A stretch of 64,000 bases of DNA from Bacteroidales bacterium UBA1181. Lineage in GTDB: Bacteria; Bacteroidota; Bacteroidia; Bacteroidales; Paludibacteraceae. The notes beneath the pieces were generated by a model. That model made no database searches. It saw nothing but the letters and a program-made list of their open reading frames with translations, and was not told the DNA's origin. The DNA lies in the NCBI GenBank assembly GCA_002310215.1, contig DBYR01000011.1:26745-90744 (forward strand), in the 5' to 3' direction. Every line of letters begins with the position of its first letter. Position 1 is the first letter of the stretch. Made by a program: the position numbers and the translations under genes. Of the stretch, positions 27,366-35,447 are shown in pieces.

Positions 27366-27373
27366 CAAACATA
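27366..27373 (-). promoter_or_regulatory. Candidate -7 box for the T9SS type B gene
   Basis: TATGTTTG on the minus strand fits TAnnTTTG and ends 22 bases before the ATG at 27343. No TTG at the expected -33 spacing. Confidence 0.4.
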
Positions 27374-27555
27374 CTATATCTCAAAACAATACAGTTTACC
27401 ATCAACACTTTCTAACTATAGAACACATTTCTGGCTCGCCATACGCAAATATGCTAAATTTTTTTTTAACAACGAAATTTTTTTTATAAAATTTTCACAC
27501 AAAAAAGACGAGGGGAAAAGCGACGGATTATTCCGTAAAAACACATGAATTAATA

Positions 27556-27591
27556 CACAAAAAAGCCTATCCAAATCGATGGATAGGCTTT
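27556..27591 (-). terminator. Terminator of argS
   Basis: AAAGCCTATCC and GGATAGGCTTT form an 11-bp stem with an 8-base loop, followed on the minus strand by TTTTTTGTGTATT. It lies about 40 bases after the argS stop. Confidence 0.88.
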
Positions 27592-27632
27592 ATAACTTGG
27601 TAAATATCAAAACAACTAACTATCTATAGCAA

Positions 27633-29426
27633 TTACATCCTCTCAGGCACCTCGATACCCAACAGCGACATACCCGTCTTCACCACGGCGGCAACCTTCT
27701 TAGAGAGGAGGAGACGGAATTGCGCCAACTGCACATCTTTTTCCTTCAAGATGGAGAAGTCGTGGTAGAATGAATTATACTGTTTCACAAGCTCGTAGAC
27801 ATAATTCGCGATAAGGGCAGGACTATATTCGGCCCCAGCCTGCGCCACCACATCCGGGAAATTCGACAGGGTTTGGATAAGGTTCGATTCAACCTCAGAA
27901 ATGTCCAGTCCTTCCGGAAGCGCATTCGGCAGGGAGATATTGCCTTCAGCCGCCTTACGCAGCACCGAGCAAATACGGGCATGCGTGTATTGGATGAAAG
28001 GACCCGTGTTACCGTTGAAGTCGATGGACTCTTTCGGATTGAAAAGCATATTCTTACGAGGATCCACCTTCAAGATGAAATATTTCAAAGCACCCAATCC
28101 GCAGATACGGGCGATATCATCGATCTCCTCCGCAGTCATGCCATCCAGTTTGCCCAATTCGCGGGAAACCTCCTTGGCGGAGCTAATCATCTCATCCATA
28201 AGATCATCGGCATCCACAACCGTTCCTTCCCTTGACTTCATCTTACCCTCCGGAAGTTCCACCATTCCATAGGAGAAATGTACCAGATCCTTTCCCCAAG
28301 AGAACCCTAAACGGTCTAACAGGATAGAGAGCACTTGGAAATGGTAATTCTGCTCATTACCAACCACATAAATCATCTTACTGATGTCATACTCCTTGAA
28401 ACGTTGCGTGGCTGTGCCAATATCCTGGGTCATATAGACGGATGTGCCGTCTGAACGGAGCAACAATTTCTCATCCAACCCGTTTTTGGTCAAATCAGCC
28501 CAAACAGAGCCGTCCGGACGACGATAGAAAGCACCCGATTCGAGGCCCTCGTTCACCTTAGCCTTTCCGTCCAAGTATGTCTGTGACTCATAATATATCT
28601 TATCGAAGCCAACGCCCAGACGCTTGTAGGTCTCGTCGAAACCAGCGTACACCCACTCATTCATCATGTTCCAGAGTTGACGCACCTCAGGGTCGCCATC
28701 CTCCCACTTCTTCAGCATGGATTGGGCCTCAACCATCAATGGAGCCTCACGCTTCGCATCCTCCTCGGATTTCCCCTGAGCCATGAGTTCGCCCACCTGT
28801 TTCTTGTATTCCTTGTCAAACTTCACGTAATAGTCCCCCACCAAATGGTCACCTTTTTTCCCTGAAGAAGCCGGTGTCTCACCATTACCGAAAAGTTTCC
28901 AAGCCAACATGGACTTGCAGATATGAATGCCACGGTCGTTCACGATGTTTGTCTTCACGACACGTAATCCGTTTGCTTCCAGGATTTTGCACAAGCTATA
29001 GCCTAACAAATTGTTACGGACGTGGCCGAGGTGCAAAGGTTTATTCGTATTAGGAGAAGAATACTCGACCATGAAAAGCGGCGCATCAGCCTTCACCTCC
29101 TTCGTGCCGTACTTCTCGTCGGCAAGCATAGCGTTCAATTGTGCCACCCAATTACTCTTCGAGATGGAGATGTTCAGGAAGCCCTTGATCACATTGTATT
29201 TCTCCACCGCGCTGTTCAATTTAACCAGTTCATCCCCAATCTCGGCAGCTGTCTCCTCTGGTTTCTTCTTGGACATTTTGAGGAAAGGGAAAACGACGAG
29301 GGTCAAATCGCCCTCAAATTCCTTGCGCGTAGCCTGTAACTGGATCAGTTTCTCGTCAACGGGCTGGCCGTAGAGTGTCTCAACCGCCTTTTTCACGGAT
29401 TGGACCAAAGACTTATCTAAACTCAT
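27633..29426 (-). CDS. argS: Arginyl-tRNA synthetase
   Basis: 597 residues from the ATG at 29426; a TTG four codons upstream was not used because MSLDKSLVQSVKKAV is a normal ArgRS start. This class I synthetase charges tRNA-Arg. The N-terminal additional domain is present (about 1-110), the HIGH motif is HLGH at 132-135 in SPNTNKPLHLGHVRNN, and the degenerate KMSKS-type loop is KMKSREGTVV. The C-terminal anticodon-binding helical domain (YVYELVKQYNSFYHDF) is complete and ends in PERM. It is a single-gene unit with its own terminator. Confidence 0.97.
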   Translation of the reverse strand: MSLDKSLVQSVKKAVETLYGQPVDEKLIQLQATRKEFEGDLTLVVFPFLKMSKKKPEETAAEIGDELVKLNSAVEKYNVIKGFLNISISKSNWVAQLNAMLADEKYGTKEVKADAPLFMVEYSSPNTNKPLHLGHVRNNLLGYSLCKILEANGLRVVKTNIVNDRGIHICKSMLAWKLFGNGETPASSGKKGDHLVGDYYVKFDKEYKKQVGELMAQGKSEEDAKREAPLMVEAQSMLKKWEDGDPEVRQLWNMMNEWVYAGFDETYKRLGVGFDKIYYESQTYLDGKAKVNEGLESGAFYRRPDGSVWADLTKNGLDEKLLLRSDGTSVYMTQDIGTATQRFKEYDISKMIYVVGNEQNYHFQVLSILLDRLGFSWGKDLVHFSYGMVELPEGKMKSREGTVVDADDLMDEMISSAKEVSRELGKLDGMTAEEIDDIARICGLGALKYFILKVDPRKNMLFNPKESIDFNGNTGPFIQYTHARICSVLRKAAEGNISLPNALPEGLDISEVESNLIQTLSNFPDVVAQAGAEYSPALIANYVYELVKQYNSFYHDFSILKEKDVQLAQFRLLLSKKVAAVVKTGMSLLGIEVPERM

Positions 29427-29583
29427 TTTCAAAAACAATGTGGGAGATTGACCACGGCTCCCGATTTAAAACAAATGACGCAGAAGATGCGAGACGCCCT
29501 CCCTGTAAGGTCATCGGAAGGAATCACGCGAAACGTTCCGCGAAAATACATAAAATCCATGATTAAAACCATAGACTTCGCAG

Positions 29584-29616
29584 AAAACAAAAAGGCGACC
29601 CGAAAAACGGATCGCC
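29584..29616 (-). terminator. Terminator of the HU gene
   Basis: GGCGA and TCGCC, then CCG and CGG, form a stem with one internal mismatch and a five-A loop. On the minus strand it is followed by CTTTTTGTTTTC. It lies about 24 bases after the stop at 29640. Confidence 0.8.
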
Positions 29617-29639
29617 CCTTGTAGGTTTGTTTAAAACAA

Positions 29640-29912
29640 TCAATTGAGAGCCTTGTTCAACTCCGCACCTGCCTTAAACTTAGCAACTTTCTTAGCTGCG
29701 ATTTTGATCTTCTTACCTGTTGCAGGGTTAACACCCTCACGTGCAGGATTCTCCTTTACAGAGAAAGAACCGAAACCGATGAGAGCCACCTTGTCATTGG
29801 CTTTCAATGCAGCAGTTACCACTTCTGAGTAAGCATCAACAGCCTTCTTGCTGTCTGCAATAGTCAAACCGCTCTTCTCAGCGATTGCCTTGATAAATTC
29901 TGATTTGTTCAT
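29640..29912 (-). CDS. HU-family DNA-binding protein
   Basis: 90 residues, the standard HU length. It starts MNKSEFIKAIAEKSGLT and carries the family signature GFGSFSVKENPAREGVNPAT across the base of the DNA-binding arm, with the arm-tip proline in AREGVNP. It is expected to be a dimeric nucleoid protein that bends DNA. A promoter with both boxes lies about 120 bases upstream, giving a fairly long leader, and a terminator follows, so it is a single-gene unit. Confidence 0.95.
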   Translation of the reverse strand: MNKSEFIKAIAEKSGLTIADSKKAVDAYSEVVTAALKANDKVALIGFGSFSVKENPAREGVNPATGKKIKIAAKKVAKFKAGAELNKALN

Positions 29913-30032
29913 AACAAAAAGTAATTAAATATAATGAATTATCGTAATATCACATCAAAAAAAGTCACCATCACATCATTGAAGTACTGCTCTCAATCCT
30001 CGTTTATTTCCGTTACAACGATGTAAGCGCAA

Positions 30033-30062
30033 CAAAGATAATCCCGAATATTAATTTTGCAA
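30033..30062 (-). promoter_or_regulatory. Promoter of the HU gene (-33 and -7 boxes)
   Basis: On the minus strand, a T-run ending in TTG (30062-30060) is followed after 19 bases by TATCTTTG (30040-30033). Both boxes and the spacing fit the Bacteroidetes primary sigma factor consensus. Confidence 0.65.
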
Positions 30063-30165
30063 AAAAAAACGATAGAAAAATGCTATGAAAACGAAAAAAG
30101 TTTACCTCGGATACGATTTAAGCGACAATTTTATGTTCATAAACATAATATGAGAGGATTTTATT

Positions 30166-30173
30166 TATTTTTG
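30166..30173 (+). promoter_or_regulatory. Candidate -7 box for the rhomboid operon
   Basis: TATTTTTG matches TAnnTTTG and ends 24 bases before the ATG at 30198. It probably drives the four overlapping genes that follow. Confidence 0.45.
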
Positions 30174-30197
30174 TGGCATTAAATTTCGAGAAAAGAC

Positions 30198-30962
30198 ATG
30201 GGAATAGAGACTAACAAAAATAGTGCGTCCATCACGATCCATTTGATTATCATCAATGTCCTGCTTTGGGTGGCTGCCCAACTGTTGCCAAGGATCCACA
30301 TAGACCTCTACGAACACTTCGGGTTGCACTATTGGGCAGGAACGGACTTCAAACCGTTCCAGTTCGTGACCTATATGTTCCTGCACGACCCTAATACCAT
30401 CGTCCACTTGCTCTGCAACATGTTCAACTTATACATGTTCGGCCCGATCGTCGAACGCACTTTGGGCCGAAATAAATTTCTCATCTACTATTTCGTGACG
30501 GGCATCGGCGCGGGAATCATCCAACAAATCGCATGGGCCTACGATTTGGCGCCACTCACGGCAGAAGTCAATCGAATCGTCGAAGAGGGTTTGCCGAAAC
30601 CAATCGATGTGGGCAACAACATAGTGCTCCACACAATCGGCGAAGTGACGAATCACGCCAATAACATATACAACGCATACATCACTGTCGGCGCATCCGG
30701 TGCCATATTCGCGCTCCTGCTCGCATTCGGCATGTTCTTCCCGAACCAACCGCTCTACATCATGTTCATCCCGATACCTATCAAGGCGAAATACATGGTT
30801 ATCGGCTATGCCATATTCGAGTTGTTCTTCGGCGTCGGGAATTTCAAACTCGACAACGTGGCGCACTTCGCGCACCTGGGTGGATTATTGTTCGGTTTAT
30901 TGCTTATCCTATACTGGAGACATAATAACAAGAAAAAGTTCCAACAAGAAAAAACAATATGA
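30198..30962 (+). CDS. Rhomboid intramembrane serine protease 1
   Basis: 254 residues with about six membrane segments. The catalytic serine is S167 in VGASGAIFALL (GxSG motif) and the partner histidine is H226 in VAHFAHLGGLLFG. The family's loop motif before the second membrane helix is present as MFLHDPNTIVHLLCNMFNLYMFG, with His and Asn residues that support the oxyanion hole. It should cleave membrane-spanning substrates within the inner membrane. It overlaps the next gene by four bases (ATGA), so it is co-translated with the second rhomboid. Substrates are unknown. Confidence 0.9.
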   Translation: MGIETNKNSASITIHLIIINVLLWVAAQLLPRIHIDLYEHFGLHYWAGTDFKPFQFVTYMFLHDPNTIVHLLCNMFNLYMFGPIVERTLGRNKFLIYYFVTGIGAGIIQQIAWAYDLAPLTAEVNRIVEEGLPKPIDVGNNIVLHTIGEVTNHANNIYNAYITVGASGAIFALLLAFGMFFPNQPLYIMFIPIPIKAKYMVIGYAIFELFFGVGNFKLDNVAHFAHLGGLLFGLLLILYWRHNNKKKFQQEKTI

Positions 30963-31843
30963 GAGGAGAAATAAAAGAGGAATTGATTGAATCGTTCAAA
31001 AACGGGACGACGCTGACTAAATTAATATACATCAATCTTGGTGTGTTTTTAGTCATCAGCATCGCCCAAGCCCTATTAGGCCTCTTCAACGTCAATACGG
31101 AGTGGGTCGATTCACTCATGCTACCTGCGCAGGTTAGCACATTTGCGCATAGGCCTTGGAGCATCCTCACCTATATGTTTTTCCACAAAAGTTTCATCCA
31201 CATCCTCTTCAACCTGCTGATGCTCTATTGGTTTGGCAAACTTTTCATGCAATACTGCTCGCAACACGATTTGGTCGGACTTTATATTTTAGGAGGAATC
31301 GCAGGGGGTGCCACCTACATTATCGCCTTCAACCTCCTTCCAAAATTTGCCCCGGTTGTCGGATTATCCATGTTGTTGGGCGCTTCCGCATCGGTCATGG
31401 CGATCACCATCGCGACGGCGGTCTTCGCCCCCAACCAGACCATGCGCCTGGTCCTCATCGGCGACGTGAAAATCAAATGGATCGCCCTCGTCAGCGTACT
31501 GATCAGTCTGATGCAAATCAATGCGGAGAATGCGGGAGGGGAACTTGCCCATATCGGTGGAGCGATCGCCGGATATATATTCGCCATAGAATACAAAAAA
31601 GGGAAGAATATAACGGACTGGATCAACAATATACTCCATCGGGCCGCCAACCTGATCCATGGTGCGGGAAGGAAACCCAAAATGAAGGTCTCCCACACGA
31701 ATATGGAGAGTGACCAAGAATATAACTATAGGAAGAAACAGGAGAACGACGAAATCGACAAGATACTCGACAAGATAAAAAGCAGTGGCTACGAATCATT
31801 GAGCGACGATGAAAAAGGAAAACTCTTCGGAAAGAAAAGGTAA
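30959..31843 (+). CDS. Rhomboid intramembrane serine protease 2 with cytoplasmic tail
   Basis: 294 residues. The rhomboid core (about 20-210) has the HRPWSILTYMFFHKSFIHILFN segment, the predicted nucleophile S143 in LLGASASVMA (GASA in place of the usual GASG), and H198 in ELAHIGGAIAGY. A hydrophilic C-terminal tail (about 215-294) ends in a small helical module (EIDKILDKIKSSGYESLSDDE), seen in Bacteroidetes rhomboids as a separate conserved domain. The start overlaps the stop of the first rhomboid. The GASA motif keeps the serine, so activity is still expected. Confidence 0.88.
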   Translation: MRGEIKEELIESFKNGTTLTKLIYINLGVFLVISIAQALLGLFNVNTEWVDSLMLPAQVSTFAHRPWSILTYMFFHKSFIHILFNLLMLYWFGKLFMQYCSQHDLVGLYILGGIAGGATYIIAFNLLPKFAPVVGLSMLLGASASVMAITIATAVFAPNQTMRLVLIGDVKIKWIALVSVLISLMQINAENAGGELAHIGGAIAGYIFAIEYKKGKNITDWINNILHRAANLIHGAGRKPKMKVSHTNMESDQEYNYRKKQENDEIDKILDKIKSSGYESLSDDEKGKLFGKKR

Positions 31844-32930
31844 AAAACTGGGGGTCATACGGTTCACAGTCTACACCTTCGCGATTCTATTGAATGGGAT
31901 CGTGGCGCTTTGCATGTTCATTGGCAAGATGGCCTGCTTCATCAACCCGGCCGACCATATTCTACCCTCCTACTTGGGGTTGGCGTTTCCATACCTGTTG
32001 CTCGCCAACGTGGCGTTCCTATTGTTCTGGATAGCGCGGAAAAAGATTTATTTCCTCATCCCGATCATCAGCATAGTAATCTGCTACAGCGAGACACGTC
32101 GGACCTTCTCCATCGGCCACGACCACAGGGCGGTAGGGGATACATTGTCCGTCACCAGTTACAACGTGCAGATGTTCCAGTTCTTCGCCCCAAAAGAGAA
32201 GAACAAAACGGTGCAATACATACTAAACTGCGGTTCAGACATCGTTTGCATCCAAGAGTTCGGGCACAGCACCCGCAGGGGATACCTTTCCCAAAAGGAT
32301 ATCACGGACACGCTATCCACCCTATACCCATATTGCGCCGTCTACGAGAACCAACTCACATGGAATGCTCAGATAGGGGTCGCCATCCTCTCCAAATACC
32401 CGATCGTGAAGAAGGGGGTGATCGACTATGAGTCAGAGCACAACAGCGCCGTCTATGCGGATATCGTCGTCAAGGGCGACACCATACGTGTCTTCGATTG
32501 CCACTTCGAGAGCAATAAGCTAACAGAAGAGGAGAAGGCGAAACTAAGGAAAATCAAGGCCGTGTCTAAAAACGACGCAAACAGCGTCGTGAATTCCGTA
32601 TCCACAAAGATGAGCACCTCCTATAAAATCAGAGCCAAGCAAGCGGAGATTGTGAACAACTTGATCAAGCAAACGAAGTACCCCATCATCCTCTGTGGTG
32701 ACTTCAACGACGTGCCAGTCTCATACACCTACCACACCGTCTTGGGTGAGAAACTTGTCGACTCCTTTGAGGAATGCGGGTCCGGTTATGGCTACACCTA
32801 CAACGGCAAATTGTTCCACTTCCGCATCGATCAAATCATGCATAGCAAAGAAGGGAAAGCCATCCAGTTCCACATAGAGAAGGAAAAATACTCCGATCAC
32901 TACCCTATCTCATGCAAAATCGTCTTTTAG
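31809..32930 (+). CDS. Membrane-anchored endonuclease/exonuclease/phosphatase family protein
   Basis: 373 residues. About three hydrophobic segments at 17-40, 52-75 and 78-92 anchor the protein. The EEP domain follows, with TSYNVQMFQFF (first metal-ligand strand), IVCIQEFG (catalytic Glu), VFDCHFES, ILCGDFNDVP (Asp/Asn) and EKYSDHYPI (general base His). The fold includes DNA/RNA nucleases, lipid phosphatases and sphingomyelinases; the substrate here is unknown. The ATG lies 35 bases inside the end of the preceding rhomboid gene; no later ATG keeps the first membrane segment. The end overlaps the TonB receptor gene by 19 bases. Confidence 0.8.
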   Translation: MKKENSSERKGKKLGVIRFTVYTFAILLNGIVALCMFIGKMACFINPADHILPSYLGLAFPYLLLANVAFLLFWIARKKIYFLIPIISIVICYSETRRTFSIGHDHRAVGDTLSVTSYNVQMFQFFAPKEKNKTVQYILNCGSDIVCIQEFGHSTRRGYLSQKDITDTLSTLYPYCAVYENQLTWNAQIGVAILSKYPIVKKGVIDYESEHNSAVYADIVVKGDTIRVFDCHFESNKLTEEEKAKLRKIKAVSKNDANSVVNSVSTKMSTSYKIRAKQAEIVNNLIKQTKYPIILCGDFNDVPVSYTYHTVLGEKLVDSFEECGSGYGYTYNGKLFHFRIDQIMHSKEGKAIQFHIEKEKYSDHYPISCKIVF

Positions 32931-34837
32931 CCATCTTATGTCTCGTCGCACATTTGTCCGTCGCGGCACAAGCATTGGAGAACCCGACACCGAACAGCGA
33001 CATGCTGGACGAGGTGACTGTCTCTGGAGAGAAAGAGCGCAGCACGTCTGATTTCACCAACGCCACCCCTTACAAGGCAGACTCCACCATCCTTCGTGAG
33101 AAAGGGCACACCTCCATCGCAGACCTCATCACGCAAAGCACCCCTTTCGTCGTGAAGCAGAACGGCAATGGCATGATGACCACCATCTCGCTGAGAGGCA
33201 CATCCGCATCGCATACCCAAACATTATGGAACGGCATCAACATCAGTCCCCTCACCATGGGACAGACAGACTACAGCCTCATCCCCGTCTTTTTCTTCGA
33301 CCAAATAGAGATTTACCCTGGCGGGGAAAGTTCCGTCTTCGGCAATGGCACCATCGGAGGAGCCGTCACCCTCACCTCCAAACCCGACTGGAGCAACCGA
33401 TTCAAAATCTCCCTCCAAACCGACCACGGATCCTACCAGAAGGATTTCAACGGCCTCAAGATGAACATCGGCAACGAGAAGGTCCAAAACCATACCGTTT
33501 TGTTCCATCAACGATGCGAAAACAATTTCACCTTCCACTTCAGGGACGAGGAATTCAGGCAAAAAAACGCCGCCTACAAAAGTTACGGAATACTCAACGA
33601 GACCGATGTTAAAATAAATTCGCGCAACACCCTCGGGGCAAGCATCTGGCACACCCTCTACGATCGACGCATACAACCGATGATGCAAAACAATGAAGAC
33701 CCCTCCAAATACGAGGACATAACGGACCAAAGCAGTAAAGTCATCCTCCGCCACGAAGGGAAAGGGAAATGGATCACTTGGCGCAACAAAGCCGCATGGA
33801 ACAACGACAGGGAACACTACAAAGAGGACCTCATCGCCACACACGACATCTCCGTCGCATCCAACGTGAGGAAAGACATGAAGAAAAGCACCATAGAGGC
33901 GGGAGGAGACATCCAATACATCCATCCTGAAGTAGATGCCTACCAAGCAGGGACCCACGAATGGCGGGGGTCCATCTTCCTCCTCTCCCGATTCCGTCCC
34001 TCCTCCAAGCTAACCCTCCATGGGAACATCAGGAAAGGATTCGCCAGCAACATCCACATTCCGCTATCCCCCTCCCTTGGCATATACATCACCCCCATGC
34101 GGCTAAAAAAGAATGATTGGGGGATCGGTTGCAACATATCGAGGAACACCAAGATTCCGAACCTCAACGACCGATATTGGGGACATTTAGGGAACATAGA
34201 CCTAGATCCGGAGAACGCACTCAGCTGGGAGGTGAAATGTCATTGGAACACCACACTCGAGCATTACCGATTCACCTCAGGCGTCACCCTCTACAGAAAC
34301 GATGTGGACAACTGGATCATGTGGATGCCCAGAGGAATCATTTGGAAGCCCATCAACATAGAAAGGGTCTTGGCCAAAGGCATCGAGTCGGGCATGACAC
34401 ACGCCTTCCCGATCTCCCGGGTCCAAAACAAGATCAGCATCCGCCACAACTACTCCTTCACGGAGATCAAGGCAGGATTCGTGAACATAAAACCATTCAT
34501 CGGTCATCAGATGCCGCTACTACCCCAGCACACCCTATCGGGAAGGTGGTTGGTACAGCAAAAGCGCACCAGTTTTTCCCTCAATGTGCAATACACGGGA
34601 GAGCGTACCTCCTCCGATATATACGACATCATGCCCGCTTATCTCTTGTGGAACCTATACGGAGAGTTCAGAATTCCCCTGCGAAAGAAAAAATGTACGA
34701 CTTGCGATCAGGAGATCATTCTCAACGGGCAAATAAACAACCTATTCGACACCGACTATCAGAACATTCCATACAGGGCGATGCCAGGACGAAACTTCTC
34801 TATCGGTGCGCAATGGAAACTTGGCTTGAAGAAATAA
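32912..34837 (+). CDS. TonB-dependent outer-membrane receptor, BtuB-like
   Basis: 641 residues. Signal peptide MQNRLLAILCLVAHLSVAAQ, a TonB-box-like start (DEVTVSG), a plug domain (about 35-160) and a 22-strand-type barrel to the C-terminus (IGAQWKLGLKK). The plug motif TISLRGTSASHTQTLWNGIN, followed by PGGESSVFGNGTIGGAV, is typical of Bacteroidetes receptors annotated as vitamin B12 or siderophore type. Small size and a BtuG-like propeller 6 kb downstream favour a corrinoid, but no cobalamin riboswitch was found. It should import its ligand across the outer membrane using TonB energy. It is last in the rhomboid run. Confidence 0.78.
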   Translation: MQNRLLAILCLVAHLSVAAQALENPTPNSDMLDEVTVSGEKERSTSDFTNATPYKADSTILREKGHTSIADLITQSTPFVVKQNGNGMMTTISLRGTSASHTQTLWNGINISPLTMGQTDYSLIPVFFFDQIEIYPGGESSVFGNGTIGGAVTLTSKPDWSNRFKISLQTDHGSYQKDFNGLKMNIGNEKVQNHTVLFHQRCENNFTFHFRDEEFRQKNAAYKSYGILNETDVKINSRNTLGASIWHTLYDRRIQPMMQNNEDPSKYEDITDQSSKVILRHEGKGKWITWRNKAAWNNDREHYKEDLIATHDISVASNVRKDMKKSTIEAGGDIQYIHPEVDAYQAGTHEWRGSIFLLSRFRPSSKLTLHGNIRKGFASNIHIPLSPSLGIYITPMRLKKNDWGIGCNISRNTKIPNLNDRYWGHLGNIDLDPENALSWEVKCHWNTTLEHYRFTSGVTLYRNDVDNWIMWMPRGIIWKPINIERVLAKGIESGMTHAFPISRVQNKISIRHNYSFTEIKAGFVNIKPFIGHQMPLLPQHTLSGRWLVQQKRTSFSLNVQYTGERTSSDIYDIMPAYLLWNLYGEFRIPLRKKKCTTCDQEIILNGQINNLFDTDYQNIPYRAMPGRNFSIGAQWKLGLKK

Positions 34838-34909
34838 GCGCGACGAGCCACAATCTGCAGAAAAAAAAATTATTCGCTGAAAAACAAATAGTTGTTTCAA
34901 AAAAAAACA

Positions 34910-34917
34910 TATATTTG
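34910..34917 (+). promoter_or_regulatory. Candidate -7 box for the small T9SS protein and SUMF1 gene
   Basis: TATATTTG fits TAnnTTTG and lies 35 bases upstream of the ATG at 34953. A TTG at 34892-34894 is closer (15 bases) than the usual spacing. Confidence 0.45.
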
Positions 34918-34952
34918 CCCTCACCAACTATATAGCAAATCTTTTTTATAAG

Positions 34953-35447
34953 ATGAAAAACACTAAAAGTTATTCAGTTTTATTCCTGCTATTGCTGTGC
35001 CCTCATGTTACGTTTGCGGGCGGCACACCAGCAGCGAAAGTGACCGTGGATTCGAGAAGCGGCACAAGAGAGTATTCAATGTATGAAACCGGCAAAATCT
35101 TTTTCTCCGGCGAGTACTTAGTAGTGGAACCAGACGGGACAAGCACCCCCCAAAAAGAGAAGATCAGCGAGATCCGGAAACTCCAGGTTATGGAGTACTC
35201 CTCGTCTGGCACATCTCTTCTTCAAGGCGACTCCGATTTCCGCATCTATCCGAACCCTGCTTCGGATTACTTGGAAATCAATCCGCCATCTTCTGCGCCC
35301 GTCCAATATGCGATATTCAACCTGAAGGGCGAACAGATCGCTTCGGGGAAGATCCAAAGGGGAGAACGCATCAATCTAAGCGACATTCCCCAAGGCATTT
35401 ACACTATTAAGTTAAACAACACATACATTAAATTCAGCAAGAAATGA
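34953..35447 (+). CDS. Small T9SS type A sorting-domain protein
   Basis: 164 residues. Signal peptide MKNTKSYSVLFLLLLCPHVTFA. Between about 28 and 85 lies a short module (KVTVDSRSGTREYSMYETG ... ISEIRKLQV) that resembles the N-terminal modules of the next two large proteins. The rest is a type A sorting domain (FRIYPNPASDYLEINP ... AIFNLKGEQIASG ... GIYTIKLNNTYIKF). So nearly the whole mature protein is a sorting signal plus a small module. The stop overlaps the next ATG (ATGA), showing coupling with the SUMF1 gene. Confidence 0.75.
   Translation: MKNTKSYSVLFLLLLCPHVTFAGGTPAAKVTVDSRSGTREYSMYETGKIFFSGEYLVVEPDGTSTPQKEKISEIRKLQVMEYSSSGTSLLQGDSDFRIYPNPASDYLEINPPSSAPVQYAIFNLKGEQIASGKIQRGERINLSDIPQGIYTIKLNNTYIKFSKK

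Noticed and set aside
29427..29438. TTG start for argS
   Set aside because: The ATG at 29426 gives the usual ArgRS N-terminus and length.
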